DNA of 64,000 nt from Botrimarina mediterranea (GTDB lineage: Bacteria; Planctomycetota; Planctomycetia; Pirellulales; Lacipirellulaceae): positions 2,885,363-2,949,362 of the forward strand of contig NZ_CP036349.1 of assembly GCF_007753265.1 (NCBI RefSeq), read 5' to 3'. Shown piece after piece: positions 45,013 through 54,323 of this stretch (positions within the stretch are counted from its first letter, which is position 1; each line of letters begins with the position of its first letter). The translations under genes were made by a program, and so were the position numbers. Below the pieces are notes generated by a model. That model ran no database searches. It was given only the letters and a program-made list of their open reading frames with translations, and was not told where the DNA came from.

Positions 45013-45618
45013 TCAGCCCCCGGAGGGCCAAGGAGCAATCTCAACGCCCTCCGTGAGTCGAGCGCTCTTCAAGTTCTTCCCACGCAGCGACGCCACGTAC
45101 GCGGCGGCGAGCACGACTTCATTCGGGTGGAGGCGATTCCCCCATGCCGGCATGGCGCCGTTCTTCGCGCCGTCGCGGATCACTGTGGCGATGTCCTCGA
45201 TCTTCTTGACGTTCAGGTAGTTGTCGTCGGTGAGGTTGGGGCCAGAGATGCCGATTCCTTCGGGGCCGTGGCACGAGACGCAGTTGGTCTTGAAGGTCGA
45301 CTCGCCGACAGGGAGCCACTTGGGGTCGTTCATGAACTTGACGATCGTCGTTTCGTCGGGCGTCAAGTCGCCGATCTCTCCAAATTGCAGCCGCATGTTG
45401 TCGGCGAGGCTGGCCTGGTACTGGTCGGCGAGCGTGCGGCCTTGCAGCGGCGCATGGAACCAAATCGCATAGATCGGCGAGAAGACGATCGTCGCGACGA
45501 ACATAAGCTCCCACCAGCGCGGCGTGGGGTTGTCGTATTCTTGGATCCCGTCGTATGAGTGACCGGTGAGGACTTCGTCGCCAGCGGGCTCAAGCGGAGT
45601 GGTGGATTCTTCGGCCAT
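45013..45618 (-). CDS. ccoP: cbb3 oxidase CcoP-type subunit with one haem
   Basis: A 201-residue membrane cytochrome c. Residues 1-33 form a cytoplasmic start with the CcoP-type HSYDGIQEYDNPTPRWWELM; one membrane helix lies at about 36-55. A single haem site C113VSC116H117 is followed by GPEGIGISGPNLTD and the Met ligand in NGAMPAWGNRL. Classical CcoP has two CxxCH sites and about 300 residues; here the first haem domain is reduced to a spacer (LTPDETTIVKFMNDPK). ATG 45618. It is 11 bases downstream of the CcoQ-like gene. Confidence 0.9.
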   Translation of the reverse strand: MAEESTTPLEPAGDEVLTGHSYDGIQEYDNPTPRWWELMFVATIVFSPIYAIWFHAPLQGRTLADQYQASLADNMRLQFGEIGDLTPDETTIVKFMNDPKWLPVGESTFKTNCVSCHGPEGIGISGPNLTDDNYLNVKKIEDIATVIRDGAKNGAMPAWGNRLHPNEVVLAAAYVASLRGKNLKSARLTEGVEIAPWPSGG

Positions 45619-45629
45619 GCCGCGTTCCT

Positions 45630-45938
45630 TCAGTTGATCGAAACGAAGTTCTTATCGTGGCTGTTCGAGCCGTCGCAAACGCCGCACAAAACACTGTCCT
45701 CGTCGTCGAACGGGTCTTCAAGTTCACTCTCAAAGAGTTCTTGGAACTCCTCTAGCTCTGAGTCGTCCTCAACCCGATCAGCCTCATCGTTGAGCGGCAA
45801 TGACGCCCAACCCGAGATCTGTTTGTAGAGCCGCGTCATTGTCCAGACGGTGATCGCGGCGTAGACGCCGAAGAAAGTGAGCAGTCCGTACACGGCGTAC
45901 GGGGTGAGGCCGAGGTCGGCAATCGATTCTTTAACCAT
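45630..45938 (-). CDS. CcoQ-like small subunit with acidic CxxC tail
   Basis: A 102-residue protein between CcoNO and CcoP. One helix lies at about 15-35 (AVYGLLTFFGVYAAITVWTM), as in CcoQ. After a short basic loop comes a very acidic stretch (RVEDDSELEEFQELFESELE, then DPFDDEDSV) and a terminal CGVCDG. Ordinary CcoQ is about 50-60 residues and has no CxxC. The pair could bind copper or iron, or be redox active; there is no His after it, so it is not a haem site. ATG 45938, 17 bases after CcoNO. Confidence 0.75.
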   Translation of the reverse strand: MVKESIADLGLTPYAVYGLLTFFGVYAAITVWTMTRLYKQISGWASLPLNDEADRVEDDSELEEFQELFESELEDPFDDEDSVLCGVCDGSNSHDKNFVSIN

Positions 45939-45955
45939 GATCCTTTCTTACGTTG

Positions 45956-48349
45956 TTAAGGCGCCGTCGCAGTGCGATCGGCGGGCGCTGGAGGCTCCGG
46001 GGTGACGCTTTTCTCGGCCGTTGTGCCGAGAACGCCAGAGTCCGCGGGCGACACTTCTTCGGCCGAAGCGTCGGGGGTTTTGAAGAGGTCCGTTCCAACT
46101 CGCTGGATGAACGCCACTAGGGCGATCACCTCTTTGTCGGCGAGGTCGATCGACTGGCCAAAGTTGCCGGCGCGGTCGGGGAGTTCGGTGTATGGTTGAC
46201 CTTGGTTCTGCTCGACAAACTCTTTCGCAATCGAAGCGGCCTGCGCCTGAGCGTCGGCTTTCGCCTGCTCCAGATTGTCCCCCTCATACTGCGGGTACGG
46301 CACGCCGAGCGTCTGCATCGCCATCACGCGGAGCGGAATCGAGTCAAAGTCGAGCTTCTTCCGCATCAGCCACGGGTAAGGCGGCATGATCGAGCCGTCG
46401 TTGAACTCCTGCGGGTTGCGAAAGTGCAGAACGTGCCACTGATGGCTCTGCTTGCCCCCTTCGCGGGAGAGGTCGGGACCGATGCGACGCGATCCCCACT
46501 GGAACGGGTGGTCGTAAACGCTTTCGCCCGGCTTGCTGTACTCGCCGTAACGCTTAGTCTCGGCGACGGTGGGACGGATCATCTGCGAGTGGCAGTTGTA
46601 ACACCCCTCGCTGACGAAGATGTCTCGCCCCGCCAGCTCAAGCGGCGTATAGGGCGTCACCGTAGCGATCGTTGGCACGTTCGAGCGGATGACGAACGTT
46701 GGCACCAGTTCGAGCAAGGATGCCGCCGCAACGGCAATCGTCGTCATAATGGTGAACTTAATCGGCATCCGCTCCCAGACGCGGTGCCACCACATACTGC
46801 TGAAGACGTCCCACGCCCGGGCGTAGTCGGTCACCGTCTCGAGGTTCGATGTCGGCGCCGTCTCTGGCGTGAAGGCCACGTCCTTCAGGGCGGGCGCCTC
46901 GTAGACAGGGACTTCGTAATTCGCCGGACGCGACTGCCAAGTCTTGTAAAAGTTCCAACTCCCGACGAGTGCGCCGGCGATGTAGAGGCTGCCGCCGATC
47001 GCCCTGAGATAGTACATCGGGATGATCGCTTTGGTCGTCTCGACAAAGTCGGGATAAGCCAGTGCGCCCTTGGAGTCAATCGTCCCCCACATCAGCCCTT
47101 GCAGAATGCCGGCGACGTAGAGCGGCAGCACGTAGACCAAGATGCCGATTGTCGCCACCCAGAAGTGGGTCTCGGCGAGTTTCGTGCTGTAGAGCTTCGT
47201 CTGGAAGAGACGCGGCGCGAGCCAGTAGCACATGCCGAACACCATGAAGCCGTTCCAGCCAAGCGCGCCGGCGTGGACGTGGGCGATGGTCCAGTCCGTG
47301 AAGTGGCTGAGGGCATTGACGTACTTGATCGAGAGCATTGGGCCCTCGAACGTGCTCATACCATAGAACGTGATGCCGACGACGAAGAACTTTAGCACCG
47401 GGTCAGTCGTCACCTTATGCCAAGCCCCGCGGAGCGTCAGAAGGCCGTTGATCATGCCGCCCCAGCTCGGCATCCACAGCATGAGCGAGAAGACCATGCC
47501 CAGCGTCTGCGCCCACTCAGGGATTGCCGAGTAGTGCAGGTGGTGTGGGCCGGCCCAGATGTAGATGAATACCAGCGACCAGAAGTGGAGGATGCTCAGG
47601 CGGTAGCTAAAGACCGGGCGATCCGCCGCCTTCGGTAGGAAGTAGTACATTAGCCCGAGGAACGGCGTCGTCAGGAAGAACGCCACCGCGTTGTGTCCGT
47701 ACCACCATTGCATCATGGCGTCTTGGACGCCGGCGTAGATCGGGTAGCTCTTGATGATCGTGGGCGAGAGGATCGGCACCCACAGGTTGTTGAAGATGTG
47801 CAGCACCGCCACGGTGATGATCGTCGCGATGTAGAACCACAACGCGACGTACATATGACGCTCACGACGTGTCACGAGCGTCATGAAGAAGTTCACGCCG
47901 AAGAATCCCGCCCAGACGACAGCGATGGCGATGTCGATCGGCCATTCGAGCTCGGCATACTCCTTACTCTGCGTGATCCCTAGCGGTAGCGTCAGCGCCG
48001 CGGAGACGATGATCGCTTGCCAGCCCCAGAAATGAAGCCGGCTAAGCGTATCGCTCCACATCCGCGCCTTACAGAGTCGCTGGGTGGAGTAGTAGATCGC
48101 TGTGAAGATGCCGTTGCCGGCGAAAGCGAAGATCACCGCGTTGGTGTGCAACGGCCGCAATCGCCCAAAAGTGATCCACTCGATCCCACCGTTGAGCGAG
48201 GGGAAGGGCAACTGCAACGCGATCAGCATGCCGACGGAGAAGCCCACCAAACCCCAGATGAGGGTCGCGGCGAGGAACATCCGCACAATGGCGTCGTCGT
48301 AGCTGAAGCGTTCGAGCCGCGCATCGGCGGCGGTAGAGGACTCGCTCAT
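45956..48349 (-). CDS. Fused cbb3 oxidase subunits I and II (CcoN-CcoO)
   Basis: A 797-residue fusion. Residues 15-480 are CcoN, the haem-copper core: LHTNAVIFAF with the low-spin haem ligand H68, YGHNAV with H219 for CuB, GPHHLHY with H269/H270, the active-site Tyr region VFIYIW and AHVHAG near 356-360 for the haem ligands. After a linker, a new helix at about 530-553 starts CcoO, with its haem site C583YNCH587 in FVSEGCYNCHSQMIRPTVAE and GSIMPPYPWL with the Met ligand. It reduces O2 to water at low oxygen and pumps protons. ATG 48349. The end is Ala/Pro-rich. Confidence 0.95.
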   Translation of the reverse strand: MSESSTAADARLERFSYDDAIVRMFLAATLIWGLVGFSVGMLIALQLPFPSLNGGIEWITFGRLRPLHTNAVIFAFAGNGIFTAIYYSTQRLCKARMWSDTLSRLHFWGWQAIIVSAALTLPLGITQSKEYAELEWPIDIAIAVVWAGFFGVNFFMTLVTRRERHMYVALWFYIATIITVAVLHIFNNLWVPILSPTIIKSYPIYAGVQDAMMQWWYGHNAVAFFLTTPFLGLMYYFLPKAADRPVFSYRLSILHFWSLVFIYIWAGPHHLHYSAIPEWAQTLGMVFSLMLWMPSWGGMINGLLTLRGAWHKVTTDPVLKFFVVGITFYGMSTFEGPMLSIKYVNALSHFTDWTIAHVHAGALGWNGFMVFGMCYWLAPRLFQTKLYSTKLAETHFWVATIGILVYVLPLYVAGILQGLMWGTIDSKGALAYPDFVETTKAIIPMYYLRAIGGSLYIAGALVGSWNFYKTWQSRPANYEVPVYEAPALKDVAFTPETAPTSNLETVTDYARAWDVFSSMWWHRVWERMPIKFTIMTTIAVAAASLLELVPTFVIRSNVPTIATVTPYTPLELAGRDIFVSEGCYNCHSQMIRPTVAETKRYGEYSKPGESVYDHPFQWGSRRIGPDLSREGGKQSHQWHVLHFRNPQEFNDGSIMPPYPWLMRKKLDFDSIPLRVMAMQTLGVPYPQYEGDNLEQAKADAQAQAASIAKEFVEQNQGQPYTELPDRAGNFGQSIDLADKEVIALVAFIQRVGTDLFKTPDASAEEVSPADSGVLGTTAEKSVTPEPPAPADRTATAP

Positions 48350-48430
48350 CGCGTCAGAGATTCTCCGTGAATCGTATCGCGTCGGGGAACGATAGAATTT
48401 GATCGACTCGTTACTTCGCGAGTAGTCGCG

Positions 48431-48922
48431 TCAATCCGCCGCACCGCCGCCGGCCTTCTTGGGCGGCAGCAGGCTGTCGATCGTGAAGACATGGGGCGTC
48501 GTCTCGCACAGCGGCTTGAGGCCGGTGTTGCGACGCAAAAGTTCAGCAATGGTGGTCTCGCCGAATCGACGCTCGGTCTCGGCGATCGCCTCGTCGAGCA
48601 TCGTGTGTAACGGGCAAAGTCCGCCGGTGTGCGTTTGCAGCCTGAGCGGGCAACGGGTGATCCTCTGGATGGGATCGACGCAGCCGATGATCTCCAGGAC
48701 CGTCAACTGCTCCGGATCGCGAGCGAGCGAGTACCCGCCATTGATCCCGCGTTGACTGGTGAGGATACCCACCCGTCCGAGGGGTTGGAGCACCTTGGGG
48801 AGGTAGCTCACCGAGACGTGCGTCCCCTCAGCCAGCTGCTGCGTGGTTTGGGGCTCACCGGGGTTCTGAGCCAGCCAAACCACGGCCCGCAACGCGTATT
48901 CAGCGGTTTGGGAGACGGCCAT
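48431..48922 (-). CDS. Rrf2-family regulator, probable iron-sulfur sensor
   Basis: A 163-residue Rrf2 protein. The winged helix is in 1-85 (SQTAEYALRAVVWLAQNPGE; VSVSYLPKVLQPLGRVGIL; GINGGYSLARDPEQLTVLE). Three Cys follow in the sensor loop: GCVDPIQRITRCPLRLQ and GGLCPLH. This number and spacing resemble IscR/NsrR-type members that hold a 2Fe-2S or 4Fe-4S cluster and respond to oxygen, nitric oxide or iron. It stands 81 bases before ccoNO on the same strand and probably controls the oxidase. ATG 48922. Confidence 0.9.
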   Translation of the reverse strand: MAVSQTAEYALRAVVWLAQNPGEPQTTQQLAEGTHVSVSYLPKVLQPLGRVGILTSQRGINGGYSLARDPEQLTVLEIIGCVDPIQRITRCPLRLQTHTGGLCPLHTMLDEAIAETERRFGETTIAELLRRNTGLKPLCETTPHVFTIDSLLPPKKAGGGAAD

Positions 48923-49253
48923 AATTGCCTCGAAGGCTCAGTACGATGGGTAGTTAGTGCAGAGAAAGACATAGAGGATCTGTCTATCTCCAGATCGGAA
49001 TATCGGCATTCAGGCCATTAAAGTCAAGTGTGTCATTTTGTCCGATAGGCTAGTTGGACCAATTTGTCGGGATTCGCTCATGTTGCCTGAGGCCTCTGTG
49101 CCGGTCGCAGCGCATCCACCACCACAGAGGTATTGATGAGGCAAAGCGGAATGCCGGCGCCGATTTAGATGCCAGCAACGGCTCGGATGCCGCGGCTAGC
49201 GGAGCGCGGCGATCGTCTGGCGCCCGGATCGCATCGGACACGGAGGTGACGCA
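48923..49253. other. Divergent promoter region with small palindrome
   Basis: No gene in this 331-base gap between Rrf2 (leftward) and the Cys-rich protein (rightward). An inverted repeat AGACA (48967-48971), 9 bases, TGTCT (48981-48985) lies about 45 bases before the Rrf2 start and could be its operator. An A/T-rich part near 49015-49065 is a likely promoter area, but I cannot fix -10 and -35 boxes. Confidence 0.35.
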
Positions 49254-50357
49254 ATGAAACATCACGAATGGGGCCTGGTGGGCCTGGCGCTGGCCGCTGT
49301 AACGATGCCGGCTTGGGCGACTAGCGGCGACGTGGCATTCGCGACCAGCGACACGGCCGCAGCGATAGAAACGGCTTGCTGGGACACCGACTGTGGCGAC
49401 GGATGTGGTGGTGACGCGTGCTGCGGTGATTCGGTCGGCTGTGGGTCGAGCTGCGGCTCTAGCTGCTGCCTTGAGAATTGCGGGCTCTTTGGCCTTGGGT
49501 GCCTAACGTATGACAGCTGCTCGGATGGCTGCGGCTTGCCGGAGTTGTTGCTGGGATCGATCGCTTGCCCGTCGGAGCGTTGCTTCGACGACTTCATCAG
49601 CCCGATGACCAACCCGGTCTACTTTGAAGACCCGCGGAACGTCACCGAGCTGCGTGGCATCTTCATCCAGCACAAAGTGCCGGCCACCGCGCTCGGCGGC
49701 GACGTGCAGCTCTACGCCTTACAAATCCGCGCACGACTGACCGAGCGTCTATCGCTGATCGCGACGAAAGACGGCTATGTCGTTTCGGACAATCCGCTGA
49801 TTGATGACGGCTGGGCCGACTTGGACATTGGCCTCAAGTACGCCCTCTACCGTGACCCCGCTGCACAGCAGCTGTTGTCCGCGGGTTTCACCTACAACAT
49901 CCCAATGGGCACGCCGCGCTCGCGTCAGGCCCGTGGCGACGGTATTTTCAATCTGTTCCTCACCGGCGGCGCCGAGCTCTTCGACTGCGGCCACTGGCTC
50001 AGCGGCGTGGGCGGCCTCCTGCCGGTCGATGGCGACGCGAATAGCTCGTTCGTTTACTGGTCGAACCACTTCGACTATCAGGTTCGTAAGGGCTGGTACG
50101 GGCTGCTGGAGTTCAACTGGTACCACTGGGCGGCCGATGGCGATAACCGCCTTGGCCTCACCGGCCTCGATGGCGGCGACTTGTTCAACCTCGGCTCGGC
50201 GGGCGTCGAGGGGAACGACATCGTCACCGGCGCTTTCGGTGGCAAGTACAAGCCGAACCGCAACACGGAGATCGGCTTGGCCTGGGAAGTACCGCTTACT
50301 GAGCGGCGTGATGTGCTGGAGAACCGCCTGACGGCGGACCTGATCTTCCGCTACTGA
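49254..50357 (+). CDS. Cys-rich outer-membrane barrel-like protein
   Basis: A 367-residue exported protein. Signal peptide 1-22. Residues 40-110 hold 15 cysteines in a Gly/Ser-rich stretch (for example GDGCGGDACCGDSVGCGSS and CCLENCGLFGLGC). From about 120 the protein looks like an outer-membrane beta-barrel: VQLYALQIRARLTERLSLIA, DIGLKYALYRDPAAQQLLSA, WYGLLEFNWYHWAADGDNR and a C-terminal LENRLTADLIFRY with the terminal aromatic usual for barrels. The Cys segment may bind metal or form a crosslinked cap at the surface. ATG 49254 after GGAGGTGACGCA. No close family recognised. Confidence 0.75.
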   Translation: MKHHEWGLVGLALAAVTMPAWATSGDVAFATSDTAAAIETACWDTDCGDGCGGDACCGDSVGCGSSCGSSCCLENCGLFGLGCLTYDSCSDGCGLPELLLGSIACPSERCFDDFISPMTNPVYFEDPRNVTELRGIFIQHKVPATALGGDVQLYALQIRARLTERLSLIATKDGYVVSDNPLIDDGWADLDIGLKYALYRDPAAQQLLSAGFTYNIPMGTPRSRQARGDGIFNLFLTGGAELFDCGHWLSGVGGLLPVDGDANSSFVYWSNHFDYQVRKGWYGLLEFNWYHWAADGDNRLGLTGLDGGDLFNLGSAGVEGNDIVTGAFGGKYKPNRNTEIGLAWEVPLTERRDVLENRLTADLIFRY

Positions 50358-50407
50358 GTGACCCTCTTTGCTGCGGACAAGCAGTAAATCCTTCTGGTTG
50401 GCGAGCT

Positions 50408-50449
50408 AAAGCCGGCCGCCCCCGCTTAGGCAGGGCGGCCGGCTTTTTT
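50408..50449 (+). terminator. Strong intrinsic terminator, probably bidirectional
   Basis: An 11-bp GC stem (GCCGGCCGCCC with GGGCGGCCGGC) around an 11-base loop is followed by TTTTTT and preceded by AAA. It lies between the convergent barrel gene and MscK-like gene and could stop both. Confidence 0.92.
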
Positions 50450-50459
50450 ACGGGGTAGA

Positions 50460-53400
50460 TCAAGCGGCTTCCTTCGCCTGCGATGGACTGCTCGCCGACT
50501 TGTTGAGAGCGACCGCGAGCACCTCCGGCGCCGTGCGGATATGCAAATCACGCTGCGGGAAGGCGATCTCGATCCCTTCCGCGTTGAACGCGTTGTTGAT
50601 CGCCGTGTGTAGTTCGTGCGTGACTTGCAGCCGGTAATCCAGTGCTGCGAGGTAAGTCCGCAAAACGAAGTTCAGCGAGTTGTCGCCGAACCCTTCGAAC
50701 GACGCCACCGGCGCGGGGTCCTTGAGCACCAGAGGATTCTCCGCGGCTATCGTCAGCAGCAGCTCTTGAACGCGATTGGTGTCGGTGCCATAGGCGACGC
50801 CGACGTTGACCACGACGCGGTTGACCTTGTCCGTGAGCGTCCAGTTCAAGAGCCGGCCAGTGATGAACTCCTTGTTGGGAACGACGTACTCTTTGCGGTC
50901 CCAGTTAGTAATCGAAGTCGCGCGGATGCGGATCCGTGACACGACGCCGGTGATTTCGTCGACGGTGACAACGTCGCCGACGCGGATCGGCCGCTCGAGC
51001 AAGATGATGAGGCCCGCCACGAAGTTGGCGAACATTTCCTGCAAGCCGAACGCCAAACCAAAGGTTAGCGCGGTGGCGAGCCACTGGATCTGCGACCACT
51101 GCAGGCCGATCGTCGAGCACGCCATGATCGTGCCGATCATCACGATCGCGTAGCTGGCGAGCGTCGTGATCGCGTAGCGCACCGACGCATCGAGCGGCAG
51201 CTTCTGTAAGAGGGCGATCTCAAGGAGGCCCGGGCCGTTGCGGAAGAGCACGAACGTGACGAACGTCACGAGGAACGCCAGCCCCAGGTCGGAAAGCGTC
51301 ACGGTGTTCTTGCCGGCAGCAACAGCGACGCTTGCGTCGGCTTTCGGTGTGCCCATTGCCGCCGCGGTTGGCATGGTGCTCGTTGCGGCGGCCGGCTGCG
51401 CGGTGGCTACGGCGGTGCTCCATAGCGGGTACTTGTCGAGCATGCCGAGCGCCGGCAGGACTTGGACCCAGATCAGCCAGAGCCCGACCACACAGCCCGC
51501 GAAGACGCCGGCGCCCAGCAGCCGCCGCGTTTGTTGGTTGTGCGCTGAAAGATCGGATTGCTGATTGCTCGCCACAATGCCGGCAACGACGGCGGCGCTC
51601 CCTCCGTCGGCCTCCGCCGCTGCGGTGGCGGTAGCGGCGCGTTGGCGGGCTTGCTCAATGCTCAGGTTCCGGCGTCGGAGCAGCAGCATACGCAGCAGCA
51701 AGTCGCGGACGAGCCACAACGCCACTAAGAAGCAGACCGAAGCGAAGAGCCGCCAGGCCAGAATCTGTGCCGTGTAGTAGTAGCCCGCGAACGCGAGCCC
51801 CAACAGCGTCAGCGGCGGCACGACCGCCAGCCAGGGCCAGAGGTGGCTCAGCCGGTCGACCCAGCCCCCTTGGTGGTAAGCGATGTGCTCGCGAAGCAAG
51901 CCGCCAGTCGACAAGAGTCGAAAAACGAACACCATCAACAGCGCCATGCCGACGATGAAACAGCAGCGTTCGAGGGCGTCGTGCCCCGGCGTCGGATTGC
52001 TGGAGTGCAGCGTCGCCGCCAAGAACGCGAAGGGCAGTCCCAACACGGTGAGCCACCGCAAGCGTCGGCGTAGCGACTGCGTGACCGTTGTCGGCCATGC
52101 AAAGTGCGCTTCGGCTAGACCGCGGGGGCGGCATACCTGGCGGATCAACTCCAGCGGAGCCCAGATCAGACACACGCAGTAAAGCCCGTAGCCAACCGCG
52201 GCCGCCTCAGAATCGTCCCCCCCCGCGACTCGCAGCCGCCACGAGAGTAACGCGACGATTCCCGGCCATGCCGCCGACACCAGCACAGTCAGGGCGATGG
52301 TGCGCAGCGTCGGCTCGATCGTCCGGCAGTTGGCGCGCGCGGCGATGTCGCCCGCTTCATTGAGGTCGCGCCGCAGCCTGGCTCCGCGTCCCACGAGGGC
52401 GCCAAACGAACCGAGGATGATCGCATAAAGCCACGGGGTAGCAATTGCGTCGCGGACCAGTGTTGCGCCGATATCCAGCCACTTCGTCGGATTAAGAAGC
52501 CACGCATCCGCCGTGTCGAGAACCTGCTCGTGCGTCATCGCCCGGCCGCTGCGGATCCATAGCACACGCTCGTCGATGAACTTCGCGTACTGGTCGGTTA
52601 GTGATACGACCTGCTGGTCTTTGAAATCCAGGTCACCGAGCGTATCCAAGTACTCGATGTAGGCTCGGCTCAACGAACCCAGATACTTGCGCTTGCTGTC
52701 GACCAACTCGCGGGCGGCTTCTTCGAGGAAGGCGATCCCGAAGCCGTCCCGCGGCGGCGCTTCGGCGAGGATCGACGCGACGACCGCGTCGGCGTCGCCG
52801 AGGGTCTGCCGTTCGTCGTCATACTCGATGGCTTGATACTGGACCTCGTCGGTGGTTGCGCTCCGCTTGGCGATCGCCTGACGCCGCTGGTTGATGTCGG
52901 GGAGCGTCGCCCGCTGCCGACGGAGCTGAGCCCCGACCGAACTGGTGAGACCCACCGTCTCGACCTTCTGCTTCATCAATTTGAACTGCCGATCGAGCGA
53001 CTCGAACGCTTCATTGGCCGCCTTGAGGTCGCGCTCGGCGGTGGACAGCTGTTTGTAGATCGCTTGCTCGGTCTCGGCGAGTTCTTGATTGCGCTCCGCC
53101 AGGTGCTTCAAAGCCGGGGCCGCGACGATCGCTTCGAGCCGCGCCTTGCGGACCGATTCTTCGGCGGCGGCGTCGCGCGCGGCCTTCACCTCGTCACGGA
53201 GCTTTTGCAGTTGCTGTTCGGCAAAAGCCGTCTGCTTTGCGGCGAGGTCGCTCTGCATCCGCAGCAGGTCGGCGGCGTCCTCGGCGTCGAACTTGGCGAT
53301 TCTACTCTCCAGCGCCGGCGCTTCGGCCTCGAGCGCCATGCGACGGGCGGCCATCTCGATGCTCTTCGCAGCAGCGAGATCGGGGTGCAAGTCGGTAGCC

Positions 53401-54047
53401 GGCGCCTGCGACGCCAGAGCCGAGAGGGCTTCCTGGATCGCGACGATGCGTGTGCGGACTTCTTTGCGAAGGTTCAAGCGGTGCTGCGGCTCCGCTTCGG
53501 CAGCGGCCTGGGCGGTCTTTAGCGTCGCGAGTTGCAACTCGGTCTTAGCGACCGCTTGTTCCAGATCGGCGAGCGTCGCATCAGCGGCTGTGAACGGCTC
53601 TTTTCTCTTGACTTCTTCGAGCTGCTGCTTCAGTTGCTCGATCCGATGATTGACGCCGACGGCGTCGCGCCCGAACGATTCGGCTTGGGCGGCGAACTCC
53701 GCGGCGCGCCGCAGTTCGGCCAGGGCGGCGCGATAGGCGTCCGCTGCTAGCTTGCGTGTCTCTGCGTCGAGCTCGGCCCTCTGTTCGATATCTTGCAGGA
53801 GTTGTTCAACCCGTTCGACTGAGAGGACCGAATCGGTCGCGCTGGAGAGGGCGGCTGGCTCGATCGCCGCGGCTTGAACGACCGCGGGATCGACGGCCGC
53901 GGGCGCATCGATGGTCTCGGACGCGACGTTGAGCGGCTCGTCGGTGATTGGCTCGTCGGTGATCGGCTTGGCTAGCGCGACGGTGCCGGAGAGAACGCCG
54001 AAGAGAACGAAAGTCGCGGCGACATACGCCAATCGATCAACCTGCAT
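50460..54047 (-). CDS. Large MscS-family channel (MscK/KefA-like)
   Basis: A 1195-residue mechanosensitive channel. A signal peptide (residues 1-27) is followed by a long helical periplasmic-type region to about 510 (EQLKQQLEEVKRKEPFTAAD; LAETEQAIYKQLSTAERDLK). About eight membrane helices occupy about 540-990, including VTFVTFVLFRNGPGLLEIAL. The MscS core near 1000-1190 has WLATALTFGLAFGLQEMFAN, GLIILLERPIRVGDVVTVD and YVVPNKEFITGRLLNWTLTD. This layout is that of KefA/MscK-type proteins, more complex than MscS. ATG 54047. It is the second MscS-type gene in the window. Confidence 0.93.
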   Translation of the reverse strand: MQVDRLAYVAATFVLFGVLSGTVALAKPITDEPITDEPLNVASETIDAPAAVDPAVVQAAAIEPAALSSATDSVLSVERVEQLLQDIEQRAELDAETRKLAADAYRAALAELRRAAEFAAQAESFGRDAVGVNHRIEQLKQQLEEVKRKEPFTAADATLADLEQAVAKTELQLATLKTAQAAAEAEPQHRLNLRKEVRTRIVAIQEALSALASQAPATDLHPDLAAAKSIEMAARRMALEAEAPALESRIAKFDAEDAADLLRMQSDLAAKQTAFAEQQLQKLRDEVKAARDAAAEESVRKARLEAIVAAPALKHLAERNQELAETEQAIYKQLSTAERDLKAANEAFESLDRQFKLMKQKVETVGLTSSVGAQLRRQRATLPDINQRRQAIAKRSATTDEVQYQAIEYDDERQTLGDADAVVASILAEAPPRDGFGIAFLEEAARELVDSKRKYLGSLSRAYIEYLDTLGDLDFKDQQVVSLTDQYAKFIDERVLWIRSGRAMTHEQVLDTADAWLLNPTKWLDIGATLVRDAIATPWLYAIILGSFGALVGRGARLRRDLNEAGDIAARANCRTIEPTLRTIALTVLVSAAWPGIVALLSWRLRVAGGDDSEAAAVGYGLYCVCLIWAPLELIRQVCRPRGLAEAHFAWPTTVTQSLRRRLRWLTVLGLPFAFLAATLHSSNPTPGHDALERCCFIVGMALLMVFVFRLLSTGGLLREHIAYHQGGWVDRLSHLWPWLAVVPPLTLLGLAFAGYYYTAQILAWRLFASVCFLVALWLVRDLLLRMLLLRRRNLSIEQARQRAATATAAAEADGGSAAVVAGIVASNQQSDLSAHNQQTRRLLGAGVFAGCVVGLWLIWVQVLPALGMLDKYPLWSTAVATAQPAAATSTMPTAAAMGTPKADASVAVAAGKNTVTLSDLGLAFLVTFVTFVLFRNGPGLLEIALLQKLPLDASVRYAITTLASYAIVMIGTIMACSTIGLQWSQIQWLATALTFGLAFGLQEMFANFVAGLIILLERPIRVGDVVTVDEITGVVSRIRIRATSITNWDRKEYVVPNKEFITGRLLNWTLTDKVNRVVVNVGVAYGTDTNRVQELLLTIAAENPLVLKDPAPVASFEGFGDNSLNFVLRTYLAALDYRLQVTHELHTAINNAFNAEGIEIAFPQRDLHIRTAPEVLAVALNKSASSPSQAKEAA

Positions 54048-54323
54048 GGCGGGGTCCTTCCCTGATGCACACGGTTCGCACGGTCGCCTTGACGCCTCAA
54101 CGTGTCCATGTCGAGGGTAGGCCAGTCGGCCTCAAGGCGAGTTTCCCCACCAACCTAACCCCACGCCCGCGGTCCGGCAACGCGAAACCACGCCGCCGAT
54201 CGTTGCAAAGGGCCCGCGGCGCCAGCACTCGGGCCTTGCGCGGCGGGGGGTGAGCGGATTACCCTTACGGCTTGCCACTCGTCCAATCATTCCGCTTCCT
54301 TCCTCGTGACGCCCTCCTTGCCG

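Noticed and set aside
48380-48425. TTGAT-N4-TCGTT before ccoNO as an FNR box.
   Set aside because: Only the left half-site matches; not enough to call an oxygen-responsive operator.
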